DNA from: Stemphylium vesicarium
Taxonomy: Eukaryota; Ascomycota; Dothideomycetes; Pleosporales; Pleosporaceae
Direction: 5' to 3'
DNA: 64,000 bases
Assembly: GCA_004380135.1 (NCBI GenBank)
Contig: QXCR01000115.1
Span: 30,786 to 94,785, forward strand
In this document: piece after piece, positions 1 to 9,647 of the stretch
How positions within the stretch are numbered: the first letter of the stretch is position 1
Layout of the letters: every line of letters begins with the position of its first letter
Position numbers and translations under genes: made by a program
Notes under the pieces: generated by a model
Seen by the model: the letters and a program-made list of their open reading frames with translations, nothing else
Database searches by the model: none
What the model was told of the DNA's origin: nothing

Positions 1-350
1 CGCCAAGATGTCCGGGTAAGTCCTCCACGCCTTGGTCTCAGAAACGCTTTTCTCCGCTATAAACATGATCGAGTTCCTAACTTGGACTTGCTGCTAGACG
101 ACATGCATTGAGAATGGCTGGGGCGGCCAAGCGGTCCATGGATACTGCCAGAGGTTCGACAACAGTGGCAAAGCGTTGGGTGATGGCCAGGCATGCCGCA
201 AGGTGAGATTATATCCATACATGCCTAGTGAAGTATCTTGAAATGCTGATGAGAGGATGTTAGGCGTCTCCTTGCAAGTCTGGGGGTAATGGCTGCATCC
301 TTAACGTTGAGAATTGGGAGGGTGGCTGGTATGCGAACTGCAGCGGCTAA
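1..350 (+). CDS. small cysteine-rich secreted protein, copy 1 (5' end outside window)
   Basis: Partial gene with exons 1-15, 98-202 and 264-350, stop TAA at 348-350; the start and signal-peptide exon lie left of the window. Introns 16-97 (GTAAGT...CTAG) and 203-263 (GTGAGA...TTAG) are both phase 0. The visible 68 residues carry six Cys in the contexts TTC, GYCQRF, GQACRK, SPC, GNGCILN and GGWYANC. The gene at 1366-1783 has the same six-Cys frame, the same two intron positions and phases, and the shared blocks GYCQR, GQACRK, GNGCILN and GGWYANC, so the two are tandem duplicates. Function is unknown. Secretion is inferred from the intact copy. A role as a secreted effector or antimicrobial is possible but not shown by the sequence. 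Nothing in the visible part is broken. Confidence 0.7.
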
Positions 351-1365
351 ACTGTTAGCTGGCTATTGTTGTTAGACTGGGGTCGTAGGGGCGGTTGTGT
401 TCGTGGTCGTGGTCGTGGGCGTGACTCGAGAGGACATCGAGAGCAGACTCAGAGGCCAGTGATACTTCAATGCAATCTAGAATCGTTCACGTATCAAAAA
501 TCATGGTTGAGATCAGGTTGCCTCCTTGGCATCCATCTCATCTCCATTTCCATCCGTTTTCAACATCTTAAGCCTTGCCGAACGCTCTCGGAGCTTTTCT
601 CCCTTCTCCCTTCTCCCTTATCTCTTGACCTATCAAACTTGTCTTTGTCCAACAAACCCTCCCAGAAGATGGTATCATGTCTAGGTATTGAACCAGGGAA
701 AGGTCATCACGCTTAGAATGTGGCCAAGGTGGGTTCTCGGTCTGCTTCTGTGTAAGCCAAGCGAGATCTCACTGAATTCCAAGTAGCGTACCGCACCGAG
801 AAGAATCCGTCGTGTCTTACTCGATTAGTGGGCAGAAAGAAACCAATCTGGACCCATCCACCGCTACCTAGGTACCTTAGCACGGTGGGTCTGCTATAAT
901 TCACCATTCTAATATTTCTTCTTTGGTCTCCATTGGAGGGTACGGGCGCATCGACTGCAGTTTGGATTTACTGCTCGGTCCAGCGTCAGCTGGAGGCATC
1001 AAACCGGCGAGATTCGCCACCCTCATCTACGTCGCGGCGAGGGGAAGGGCCATCTGAGTCAGCACCTTGGTCAGAGCGACGTCTGTTCTACACGAAGCCT
1101 CATAACGGGATATCCGGAGTTGTGGCAGTCCGAGCCGAAATGGGGAAAGGACGCGAGAAAAAGCCACCGAGGAAGTCCAGATACCGAGGATGGCCCAACG
1201 TCTCCACACCAAGAATGGATGTATGCACGGTGTAGTCGTTTTCGAAGAAGTATAAGTACTTCATCGTTGCACACTGATTGAAACGATATCCAAAACGTAC
1301 TTCTCACCTTTCACACACAGCCAAAAGCCTTCTACTCTTTACCAACAGATCCCACCAACCAAAAT
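351..1365. other. intergenic spacer between the tandem secreted-protein genes
   Basis: About 1 kb with no coding frame that I can support. It must hold the 3' end of copy 1 and the promoter of copy 2. Short open frames here are Arg/Gly-rich or antisense and have no domain signature. Confidence 0.6.
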
Positions 1366-1783
1366 ATGTTGTTCTCCCGTGTCTCAATCTTCTTGGGCCT
1401 CGCCCTTTCTGCCTACGCCGCCCCCAAGAACATCGAAGCCCGCGCTGATGTCCAGGTAAGTCATAGACTCTGCTTCCATCAAGGTATTCTATCACGAAAT
1501 GAAACGATCGAGTGCTGACATCGCTTTGCTAGACGCGGTGCTCGAAAGTCTCGAGTACGAACGCACCTCAAGGCTACTGCCAGCGATACGACGAGAACGG
1601 CGTCGCTCTTGGTGGAGGTCAGGCGTGCCGCAAGGTAAGAGATAAAAAAGACTTCCGCGATGGGTTGCTTGAGGATATGGCTAATCAGAGAGAAAATAGG
1701 CGTCTGCTTGCGCCGTTGAGGGCAACGGGTGCATCCTCAACATCTACCAGGATTCTGGCGGTTGGTACGCAAACTGCCAGTAA
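1366..1783 (+). CDS. small cysteine-rich secreted protein, copy 2 (91 aa)
   Basis: Three exons, 1366-1455, 1533-1634 and 1700-1783, give 91 residues; introns 1456-1532 (GTAAGT...CTAG) and 1635-1699 (GTAAGA...ATAG) are phase 0. Residues 1-19 form a clear signal peptide (h-region FLGLALSAYA, cleavage after AYAA), followed by a short pro-like stretch ending near EARADVQ. The mature part has six Cys (TRC, GYC, QAC, SAC, NGC, ANC) and no known domain. It is a tandem paralogue of the partial gene at 1-350; the Cys frame and the RKAS junction at the second intron are conserved while the residues between the first two Cys differ strongly and copy 1 has one extra residue there. Small size, signal peptide, six Cys and local duplication are typical of fungal effector candidates or antimicrobial peptides; which one is open. 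Confidence 0.8.
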
Positions 1784-3918
1784 ACTGGCTATACATTTTG
1801 GGCGGCCGGGTAAATACGTTATATATATTCCGCCGTGTATAGTCCGGGAGTTGATGCTGGAAGGGGCGGGAGCTCCTGTAGGGTTGTCGAGTCTCTCGCA
1901 ATAACTTTCTTTACATCGTAGGGGATTGATATCTCGCGGCGAACCTATCGCGGTGTAATCTGTTGGAAGAAGGCAATAATCTACGTCTCTTGCTTGCACG
2001 TATTTGACACTATCAAGTCTGAAGCCGAAGTTCGTTTCTCGATTCATGCCCTGTGATGCAGCCGGCCCCTTCGTCGTACAACTAACCCCGAATAATTAAA
2101 TACCCTCTGGGCATTCACCTTGCCAAGAATGGACCGGTGTTCCCACTCCACTGCTTACGACTGACGTACGAGTGGCGCCGAAATTAAAAGACGGCGAGGT
2201 AAGCAGGGCACGAGCAACGAAACATGCGAATTCGCGAAAGCGGGATGAACTGTGAGGTGGGAAGCTTGCAATCAATAGAGAGAACAATCGGGAGATGTGG
2301 CTGTGTCAGTAGGTGTGCGAATTTGTCGATGTACTCGCAGAGAGGCGACCATTTCGTATAGACGAGACGGCAGACGGTGTAGGACTAGACGACTCGATCG
2401 ACGACGCTGACTCCTCACAAACGAACTTGTCGACTACTCGTCTGCGCGAATCAAGAAGGTACTGTTTCCTACTGAATAACACGCTTGTGCACGCAGCGAA
2501 CGCATACCTTTCACCAGGAGCGTTGCGATGCTGCTGTGGAAATAGCGTACTACAGCGGGAGTCGCTGCTTCCTAAAAATCGCCGAGTAAATGTTGCAGGA
2601 AGAACAGAAACAAGAAAAAGAAGAAACTGATGGTGAAGCGAAGGCATGGAGCTGGAGAGGGCACAGAATGATGTTGCCCAGAGTGGCCGCACATCAAATA
2701 AGCCTTGCCCTAGATAACTGGCCTACCTGCACGTAACAGCCCTAAAGCGACCCCGCCATGCCACCCAGTCATCCGCCTCCGCCGCTGCGCCTTCCCAAGC
2801 TCCCCCAACACCGCCCTTTTCTCCCCATTGCCTTGCCCTTTCTCAATCCTCTTCGACGTCATCGGATGTCGGCGAAGCAGTTTCCACTCTTTTCCTTTCC
2901 CCTGATACATTGCGGTGAACATCCAACAATGGTCGCCGCCTTCCAGGCATCCGCCGCAATGCCCCCCACACGTTACTCCACATCTGGCGAACCGGTGACT
3001 GAAACGTCCACCCGTTCACTAGATCTTTTGCTTTTGCTACCATTTTCCCAATTGGGGTTCCGCTGAAGCCTGGGGAACATTGACATTGACAGACAGGCGG
3101 CGTCACTGGCTAACGCGTCGCCAACATTTTCCTTCTTGTTGCCTTTTTATTCGCTCACTTTCCACTCGTGCATGTGCCCTTGCAGCAACTGGGGGAGAGG
3201 GAAACGACGGCTATATGCGCGTCAACTGGTCCTGCACGTGCATGCCAGTCGTAGCTGCAAGCCCAAACTGCGAGTTTCCCTCACACACCCACACGCGCGC
3301 ATGCGCAAGCGCGATGACTCTTCCCTCCCCGCCCTAGATCGAGGATACCGGAAAGTCGCAGCCTAGCCCGCTGACTAGTCCCTTGTTTCCGCGTCCTCGC
3401 TTGCCTTGGGACGGGGCCCGCTTGGCGTGGCAGGGGACGACATAGCCACGCGTGTGAATCATCGACTTTTCCCCAAAGTGCGCAGTCACCTACTCGCGCA
3501 CGCGCGCACTACGCTAGCCGCAAGGTATCCAGGCAGCGGCGTAGGAGAGTTCCGATGGGAGGTAAGGTAGTGGAAAGAGTCAAACGGTGATGAGTCCTCG
3601 GGGGTGGATTGGCGGCCTCAGGTCAGTATGTCTGCCTGGGAGATAAATAAGTCGCGATGGATGTAGATTACTTCCTTTTCTCTTTCACATCACATCAATC
3701 AGTCAGTCAGTTCGTATAGAAAAGAGCCTGGAAGTTTGTTCAACTGTTCATTCTTCTATCAACCGTCAATCATCGCTTTACTACCTCCCTCTGTCATCCC
3801 GGAGGCATACCACATCAACCCCATATCTCAGCAACCAAAACCCACAGAGGCACCACAATCCTCAATCATCCACATAACCGCAACGAAAACCTCCACCTCA
3901 TAAACACACATCGCAACC
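1784..3918. other. long gene-free region and promoter of the 3919 gene
   Basis: No convincing gene is seen in about 2.1 kb. Open frames around 2306-2692 on both strands lack domain signatures and have Ser/Arg-rich composition expected of chance frames. The stretch 3285-3330 and 3495-3515 is rich in alternating CA/CG dinucleotides. A TATA-like ATAAATA lies at about 3643-3649 and is followed by a C/T- and CA-rich leader up to the ATG at 3919. Confidence 0.5.
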
Positions 3919-4164
3919 ATGCCATCCTCCTCATCCTACGGCTCCTACACCCAAAGCAAAACCCCCGCCTACCCATCCCGCCCCACCACATCTTCCTCCA
4001 CACAAAGCACATACACAAACGCCTCGGGTGCCTACTCGTCGTTGTCGTCGTCATCGTCGCGCAGCCAGCGCTACAGCAAACCACCCGTCATCCACAATGG
4101 CGGCGGCAAGATCAATGACCCCAATACGTCGACTTCGGCGCCGAATGGGGGGTACTACAACTAA
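3919..4164 (+). CDS. Ser/Tyr-rich 81-aa protein of unknown function
   Basis: A single-exon frame of 81 residues. I do not recognise a family. Support for a real gene: a good start context (GCAACCATGCC), a TATA-like box near 3643 about 275 bp upstream, a long C/A-rich leader as in strongly expressed fungal genes, and no other gene in this interval. The protein is low in hydrophobic residues and rich in Ser, Thr, Tyr, Pro and Asn, with a Ser run near residues 39-48 and a Gly/Asn/Tyr tail ending GGYYN, so it is predicted to be disordered. No signal peptide, membrane segment or Cys is present. Function cannot be inferred; it could also be a non-conserved frame inside a long leader or ncRNA. Confidence 0.5.
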   Translation: MPSSSSYGSYTQSKTPAYPSRPTTSSSTQSTYTNASGAYSSLSSSSSRSQRYSKPPVIHNGGGKINDPNTSTSAPNGGYYN

Positions 4165-4618
4165 GCGTTGGAGATGAGAGATGAATGGATAGAATATGAA
4201 GGAAAGATGGATGCTTAGAATTGATGGGGCTTGTATACTAGCATTGTGTGGAAATTGGTCTGGTGTTTTGGATATTTCTTTGCTTTGAGTTTAGGGTTTG
4301 GTGTCTGGGTTTGGGTCTGGGTACTTGGACGGGACGGGATGCGCGAAGCGGCGTTTTGCTTATTACTTGTTTTGGCAAGTTCGGCGGGTTCGGGTCGAGG
4401 TCCTTTAGGATGGAAAGGTAGCATCTCCCCCTTCCCCAAGATGATGCCGGTGTGGCTAGTTATTCAGTCACGCTGTAATGTGTACATTATACATTTCCTT
4501 TTTACCAAGAAATCACATCATCGACATTTCCCATCAAACACGGCTAGACAACCTACCCCTCCTTCCCTCTCATTGTCTCTCCCTCTCACCTTTTCCCTCT
4601 TCTCACCCACACCACCCC
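4165..4618. other. intergenic region between convergent genes
   Basis: Holds the 3' ends of the 3919 gene (plus) and the chromate transporter gene (minus). It contains a GT-rich stretch (about 4280-4330) and a C/T-rich stretch (about 4555-4625); open frames across it are low-complexity. Confidence 0.5.
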
Positions 4619-6474
4619 CTACCCCCCAACAGCCGCCCACCAGCCAACCCCCAACCCAGCCCCAAGTAAGATCGCCACCGCAGACGGCACCCCAAACCAA
4701 GCCGTCTCAGCATACGCCAGCGCAGCAACAACAACCCACCACGGCTCGCTCGCCAAACTACTCCCTTGATTACTCTCAGGCGTCAAATACCCAATCTCCC
4801 ATAGTCTATACACAGCCGTAAATACCAACCCCACAGCCGTCGCATTAATCCCGCGGAGCAGACTCACCACCCAAAGCCGCGTACGCAACACACGCCAGAA
4901 AGATTGGAACGCAACGGCGAGCACGATGCCCGGTGCGAAGATACTCAAAAACGCTAGTATAGCGCCAATGACACTGTGCGCGCCTCCTTCCCCTCCATTC
5001 CCTTGCCGCGACGTCGACCTAACAGCAAGCGCCCCCAAGAAGACGGCAAAGTTGAAGTTCGGGCCCGGAAACGCTTGGATGACAGCTAATCCGAGGAGAA
5101 AGTCGCGCGCGCTAACCCATCCTGGTTCTACGACGTAGGACCGGAGGAGCGGGATGACGACGGGCCCGCCGCCGAAGATTATGGTGCCGGCTAGGTACAT
5201 GTTTGCGAGGAGGGCGAAGGGGCGGGGGAGAGGGGGTGAAAGGGTGGAGCGCAGGATCATGATGGTGGTGAAGGAGAGGGTGAAGAGGGTGATGAGGAAG
5301 ATGCCGGACTTCAGGGGGATGGTGTAGATTTTGGTGGGGGAGGTTTGCTCTGGTGGGTTGGAGGAGGTGTTTGAGACTTGGTCGTTGGAACGGTGGATGC
5401 TGCGTTGCCTCTCTTCTTCTCCAGCGTGGGGTGCGGAGGCGATGTCATCTGTCGTTCTGTCCCTCTCGGATTGCACCCGCCTCTTGACTGCTTCGGGGCG
5501 GTTGATGCCAAGTTCGACGACGGGCACATCCTGCGTCGTAGCAACCGGAGGAGAAGAAGAAGATGCAGATGCAGAATTCCGAATCCCCTCTTCCTCAACA
5601 TCACCCCTCTGTCCTCGTCGTCTCCTTTCAGCCCCCCACCTCGCCCTCATCTTCCCTACAAACCTCTGCCCCCAACATTCCCACCCAACCATCGCCAGAC
5701 CACCCCCTAGTATCAACACAGGGAAATACCACAACGCGTTATAACACAGCCCCGCACACGCGCCCCAGATGACAAGCATCCTTGAAAGTCGGTCTTTGAT
5801 CGCTTTTTCGGCTAATTGCACCGCTGCAAGCGCCACGATACCAACGGTACTAGCGTTGAGGCCGGATAAGAGAGCGTAGACGATGGGTGGAAGCTGCGAT
5901 GGCATGTTTTGCACTCCCAGGCTGAGCAGGTACATGCCTATTGCGCCGGGGAGGCTCCAGAGGAAGAAGGCGAGGAGGGCGGGAAGTACGCCGGCGTGAA
6001 GGAGGGCGATGCAGAAGGCCATTTTGGTGGAGCCAGGGCCGGGGAGGGCTTGGCATATTGCGAAGAGTTCTTGATACTGGGGTTGGGCGGTGTTAGTGGA
6101 GGGAACGTGATGTATGATGTGGGGTTTTATCCTCTTCTTCTTCTTCTTTTTCATTCCATGGGGATACGTGAGGAAGACGATCAACTCACAGTCTGCTCAT
6201 CCAACCACTTCCTCCCTGCTCCTTCACAATCACCACCTTCCCCGCCCCCCTCAACGAACCTGCGATGCAGAATCTGAAAGTGCACCGGCGGCCCACCGAA
6301 AGCCGTGAACCCTAGATCCCAAAATCGCAAAAACACATCAAGGAGTCGATGTTGCAGCGTCTCCGTGTTAGCGTGCTGATCCGCCGCCGCCGCCGTCGTC
6401 GCCGCCACCAACGATGCAGCAGAGACATGATGGCGATACCGCTTGAACGAAGCTACCAGGGAATGCAACGGCAT
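4619..6474 (-). CDS. chromate ion transporter family (CHR, two-domain form, 580 aa)
   Basis: Two exons on the minus strand, 6190-6474 and 4619-6076, separated by a 113-bp intron (GTGAGT, branch CACTAAC, acceptor CCCCAG), encode 580 residues. The protein has two homologous halves, as in long-chain CHR transporters. The first half carries TAFGGPPVHF (about residue 60) and LPGPGSTK just after the splice; the second carries FGGGPVVIP and FPGPNFNF. Each half is followed by several hydrophobic segments. A hydrophilic linker of about 120 residues with Ser runs and many charges sits between them. Family members export chromate or sulfate-like oxyanions in bacteria, and fungal homologues are assumed to sit in the plasma or vacuolar membrane. 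Substrate here is inference. The C-terminus ends in a short hydrophobic Gly/Trp stretch, so the exact end is less certain than the core. Confidence 0.88.
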
Positions 6475-7173
6475 TAGGATCTTCTATCTTGCTCTTACAT
6501 GCAAATAATAAATGAGGGTGTGGTGGTAGAACTTGCAATGAGACTGGCGTAGGACTAGGGACGAAAAGGCTTGTGCATGCTATACCTGTTCATTGAGGTC
6601 CCAAGTGATGAGGCTATCGATCAATACAGCAGGCCAAGCTTTGAGAGGACTAATAGCGAGGGCGCGGCAATAAACATCGTCCAATCATTACGCCCATGTG
6701 CTCTACCTGTCTATGGCTTTTCTTGAGTAGAGACGAGCCAAGGCATGGCGTTTCAGCGCGAGCTTTAGAGCCCGAATTAAGCGAGCTGTCACTGGCGAGG
6801 TCTGATTGGGCGCTGGGAGGGTGCTTCCGATTGTTGAAAATGCGCCCCGTGTCGTGTCATTGATTCCGTGTAGGTGTGACTATCGCGTTCACGTCTAGTG
6901 TTGGAGTTGGTATGGAAGTGGAGCTGTGGACCTCGGAGCTGTGGAGACGCCTGAGCCCATTCCGACCAATCATGCCGCCAACATCACTCCATCCCAACGA
7001 CATCACCCCGCGATACTACATTCGCACAGTTCGAATTCTTTACATTCGCTATTGAATCCTCACATGATTCGTCGTGGTCAATCCCTGAGATTCCCGACAT
7101 GTTTCAGATGATCGTATAGATCTCTGGCCTACCCAATTCGTAAACGCCTTCGCTCGTCGCACGGAGCCGCAGC
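6475..7173. other. intergenic region
   Basis: About 700 bp between two minus-strand genes: upstream region of the chromate transporter and 3' flank of the DJ-1-like gene. No supported gene or RNA is seen. Confidence 0.6.
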
Positions 7174-8251
7174 TCAAACATCGATCGCATCGACCGTAAC
7201 GCCCTTGACCCAAGAATATTGCATAACACGAGCGACCTCCAGGGCCGAGTCGTGAGACGCCAAAGAACCCACCAAGTATAGACTGGCGTCGAGTCCTGCA
7301 GTGACACCGCCAGTGGTGATGACACGCATACCGCCGAGGGGCATGGCAGCACGCCTAGCGATGGACTCACGGCGACGAGAGTTCTGCCAGGCGTTACTGC
7401 CCTTGCGAGCAATCGACTTCCTACGAGCGTGTCCCATGTTGGTGCCCTCGGGAGCGCTGGGTGGTTCACGGGACTTCTTGACGATGTACCTGCGGTGGTT
7501 AATACGATGGATACCAAGGATTGACCATTGACCTACGGGTTCTCGTCGGGGTTCTCGCCCAGGTCAAAGCGAGCGTTGTTGACAACGTATCGCTCCTCCA
7601 TGACATCGGTACGCATAGACATGTCTCGTCTAGCCGCGTCTTGACAGATTGTCTCGAGGCGAACGTAGTAGTCTGGGTGGGTTGTAGCTGCAAGCCCCTC
7701 GAGCATACCTTGCTGGGCAAGGAGCAGGGCACCGACGTCGATGGCGAGGATGGTGCGCTCCTTGTCGGGGTTCTTCTCTTGGAGCTCGACGTACTTGGTG
7801 AGAAGGTTCAAAGGCTCAGACTTGTTCTTGAGCACCTCAAACACACCCTCACCACCGGGGACGATGACAACGTCAAAGTCCTCAAGCTCGTCGTTGGCGT
7901 CCTGATTTCAGTCAGCAAGGTTCGTGCGCTCCGTAGGAGGCCGCGTACCTCGTAGTCCATGTCAGCCTTGATGGTGAGACCCTGGACAGAGGTCATGGCA
8001 GCTGCGGTGCCGACAAACTGACAATTGAAGGCCTTGCTGGCTGCAGGACATCAGCAAAGGGTCAATTGGCTGATGCGAGCCCATGTGGGCATGATTGAAG
8101 TAGGCTTACAGCTGTCTTTGGGATCTTGGAGAGAGCGGCTCAGAACCTCAAGCGGACCGGCCACGTCGAGCGTGTTATACTTGTCAAAGAGAGCAAACAA
8201 CACCTTGACCTGCTCGACGCGGCCATCGGTGTTGTCTGCGATTGCACTCAT
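7174..8251 (-). CDS. DJ-1/PfpI family protein with Asp at the nucleophile position (304 aa)
   Basis: Four exons on the minus strand, 8110-8251, 7949-8040, 7537-7901 and 7174-7489; three introns of 69, 47 and 47 bp with frame-preserving GT...AG ends. The product of 304 residues starts with a beta strand VKVLFALFDKYNTLDVAGP typical of the DJ-1/PfpI (class I glutamine amidotransferase-like) fold, followed by DVVIVPGGEG (about residues 88-97) and the elbow ILAIDVGALLLAQQGML (about 129-145). In active members the elbow reads C-T/H-G-A with the catalytic Cys; here the aligned residue is Asp133. The C-terminal part (ITTGGVTAGLDASLYLV) matches the end of the fungal ThiJ/PfpI group with an extra C-terminal region. 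Enzyme activity by the usual Cys mechanism is therefore doubtful. Biological role is unknown. Confidence 0.85.
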
Positions 8252-8937
8252 CTTGAATGATTTGATATGGTTTGTTTGGAACGAATTGAAGAGTTTGTGA
8301 AGTTGAGCATGAAGTTGTAGTGTAAGTGAGAGGAAGCAGCGGGAAGGAACGAAGCTCTATCAGCTGGGAGGGGTAGCTGCCCTAGATCTCGTGAGCACCG
8401 CGTCACGGTCTGTCGAGCCCCTTCCCCAGATATGCAACCCCGCATGGCACGGACCGCCAAACAGCCGGAAGTAGTCTAGTCGAGCGGGGCCGAAGGTCGA
8501 TCGAACCTTTGAGCAACAGAACCCTACTTGACCCAGCGGTCGAACGTGTGCCTGAACAGGCCGAGTTGATTTCTGACAGGTCTAGCGATGAGGAGGGGAT
8601 AGAGGTGTTGGTGTTGCATGAAGGTGGCCCGATGTAAAGTAATGTTGGTAGCTGATGGTGCTGGAGGCATTCATTGAGATGGACATGCACAGACCAGTCG
8701 TTCATAGACATAACTACTCATCGACGCGACACCAGAATGCTGCTCCAATCATGACTGTATGGGGGCCCACTGAGAGAGAAATCGGTTGCCTAATGATGGA
8801 GGAGTCGAACTATTGTGAGTGACTGGCCTGATGGTGCTAAGCTGATGGTACAAGAACATTGACCTTACCCATCTGCCTGGGCTCATGTCCTTTTCTCTTT
8901 GGGAACGCACTCCGGATGTGATCTTTTGTTGCAAAGC
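8252..8937. other. intergenic region
   Basis: Upstream region of the DJ-1-like gene and flank of the decayed gene at 8938. Frames of about 100 residues exist on the minus strand but show no domain and no good promoter, so nothing is called. Confidence 0.5.
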
Positions 8938-9470
8938 ATGCCCCGCTCGAAAAGCATTGTCAAATCCTCCAAGCGCCGCCCTGGCTGCGGCAGAGCTTCC
9001 ACGCTGAGCGCAGCAAAGAATGTCCGCCGCAGCCAACGCCTCTCGGCCTTGAACCACAATGTCGCTGCCACAGCATCTGATGATTCGACCATAAAACCCA
9101 CCCTCTTTACCTTGCCGGCTGAACTGCGACTCTACATGTAACAGATGCTACTTGTAGCCCCATTTCCCAGTCCCAAAGCCAAGTTTGGGTGCGAAAGGAA
9201 CGAGCAGATATTTCTGGATCTCAGGAGAAACCCCTGACGAAGAACAAAAAGGGCAGCACTATTGCGAACCTGCAAGTTGATACGACGCGAAGCCACACCC
9301 ATTCTCTATTCGCAGAACGTGTTCCACCTCAAGGCATCTGATCAGTCGACGAAATCAAATGGCGAAGCAGCTTGCGTGAGAGCTTGAACGAAATTTCACC
9401 CGCTTTGCACCAGATTCAAGGACGGGAGCCACTGTTGATAGATCGTCTACTTGAGAGGCCTCAGGAATAA
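8938..9470 (+). pseudogene. relic of an F-box-like fungal gene
   Basis: A frame starting at 8938 encodes a basic N-terminus and then LFTLPAELRLYM, the typical LPAELR..I/MY start of fungal F-box-like (2EXR-type) proteins, and stops at once at TAA (about 9139). Further downstream a second frame reads RTCKLIRREATPILYSQ (about 9270-9320), the usual L-x-TCK-x-IRREA-xx-ILY motif of the same group, and a third frame from about 9343 reads DEIKWRSSLRESLNEI before ending at 9468-9470. The pieces are in three different frames, with stops between, and no intron joins them cleanly. I infer a decayed gene with several frameshifts. An alternative is a gene with badly placed introns that I could not resolve. 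Confidence 0.45.
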
Positions 9471-9647
9471 AACTGGCGTACATACACAAGTGACATTCGC
9501 ATGTAAAAGTCGTCAAATAGTCTGCTTCAAGACATGCGACGGTTTGGTGATGTGCAGAGCAAGTGCTCAGCCTAGTGGGTTGGTGCACGGACGTGCATCT
9601 AGCGCGACATTGCCCCAGGTGACAAGCATCGACAACTCAACCGCAAC

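Noticed and set aside
3285..3515. Z-DNA-like alternating CA/CG tracts as a regulatory element
   Set aside because: Tracts are short and interrupted, and no link to a gene is visible.
4231..4821. 196-residue plus-strand frame
   Set aside because: Pro/Gln/Ser low complexity, overlaps the 3' part of the chromate transporter on the other strand and has no start context or domain.
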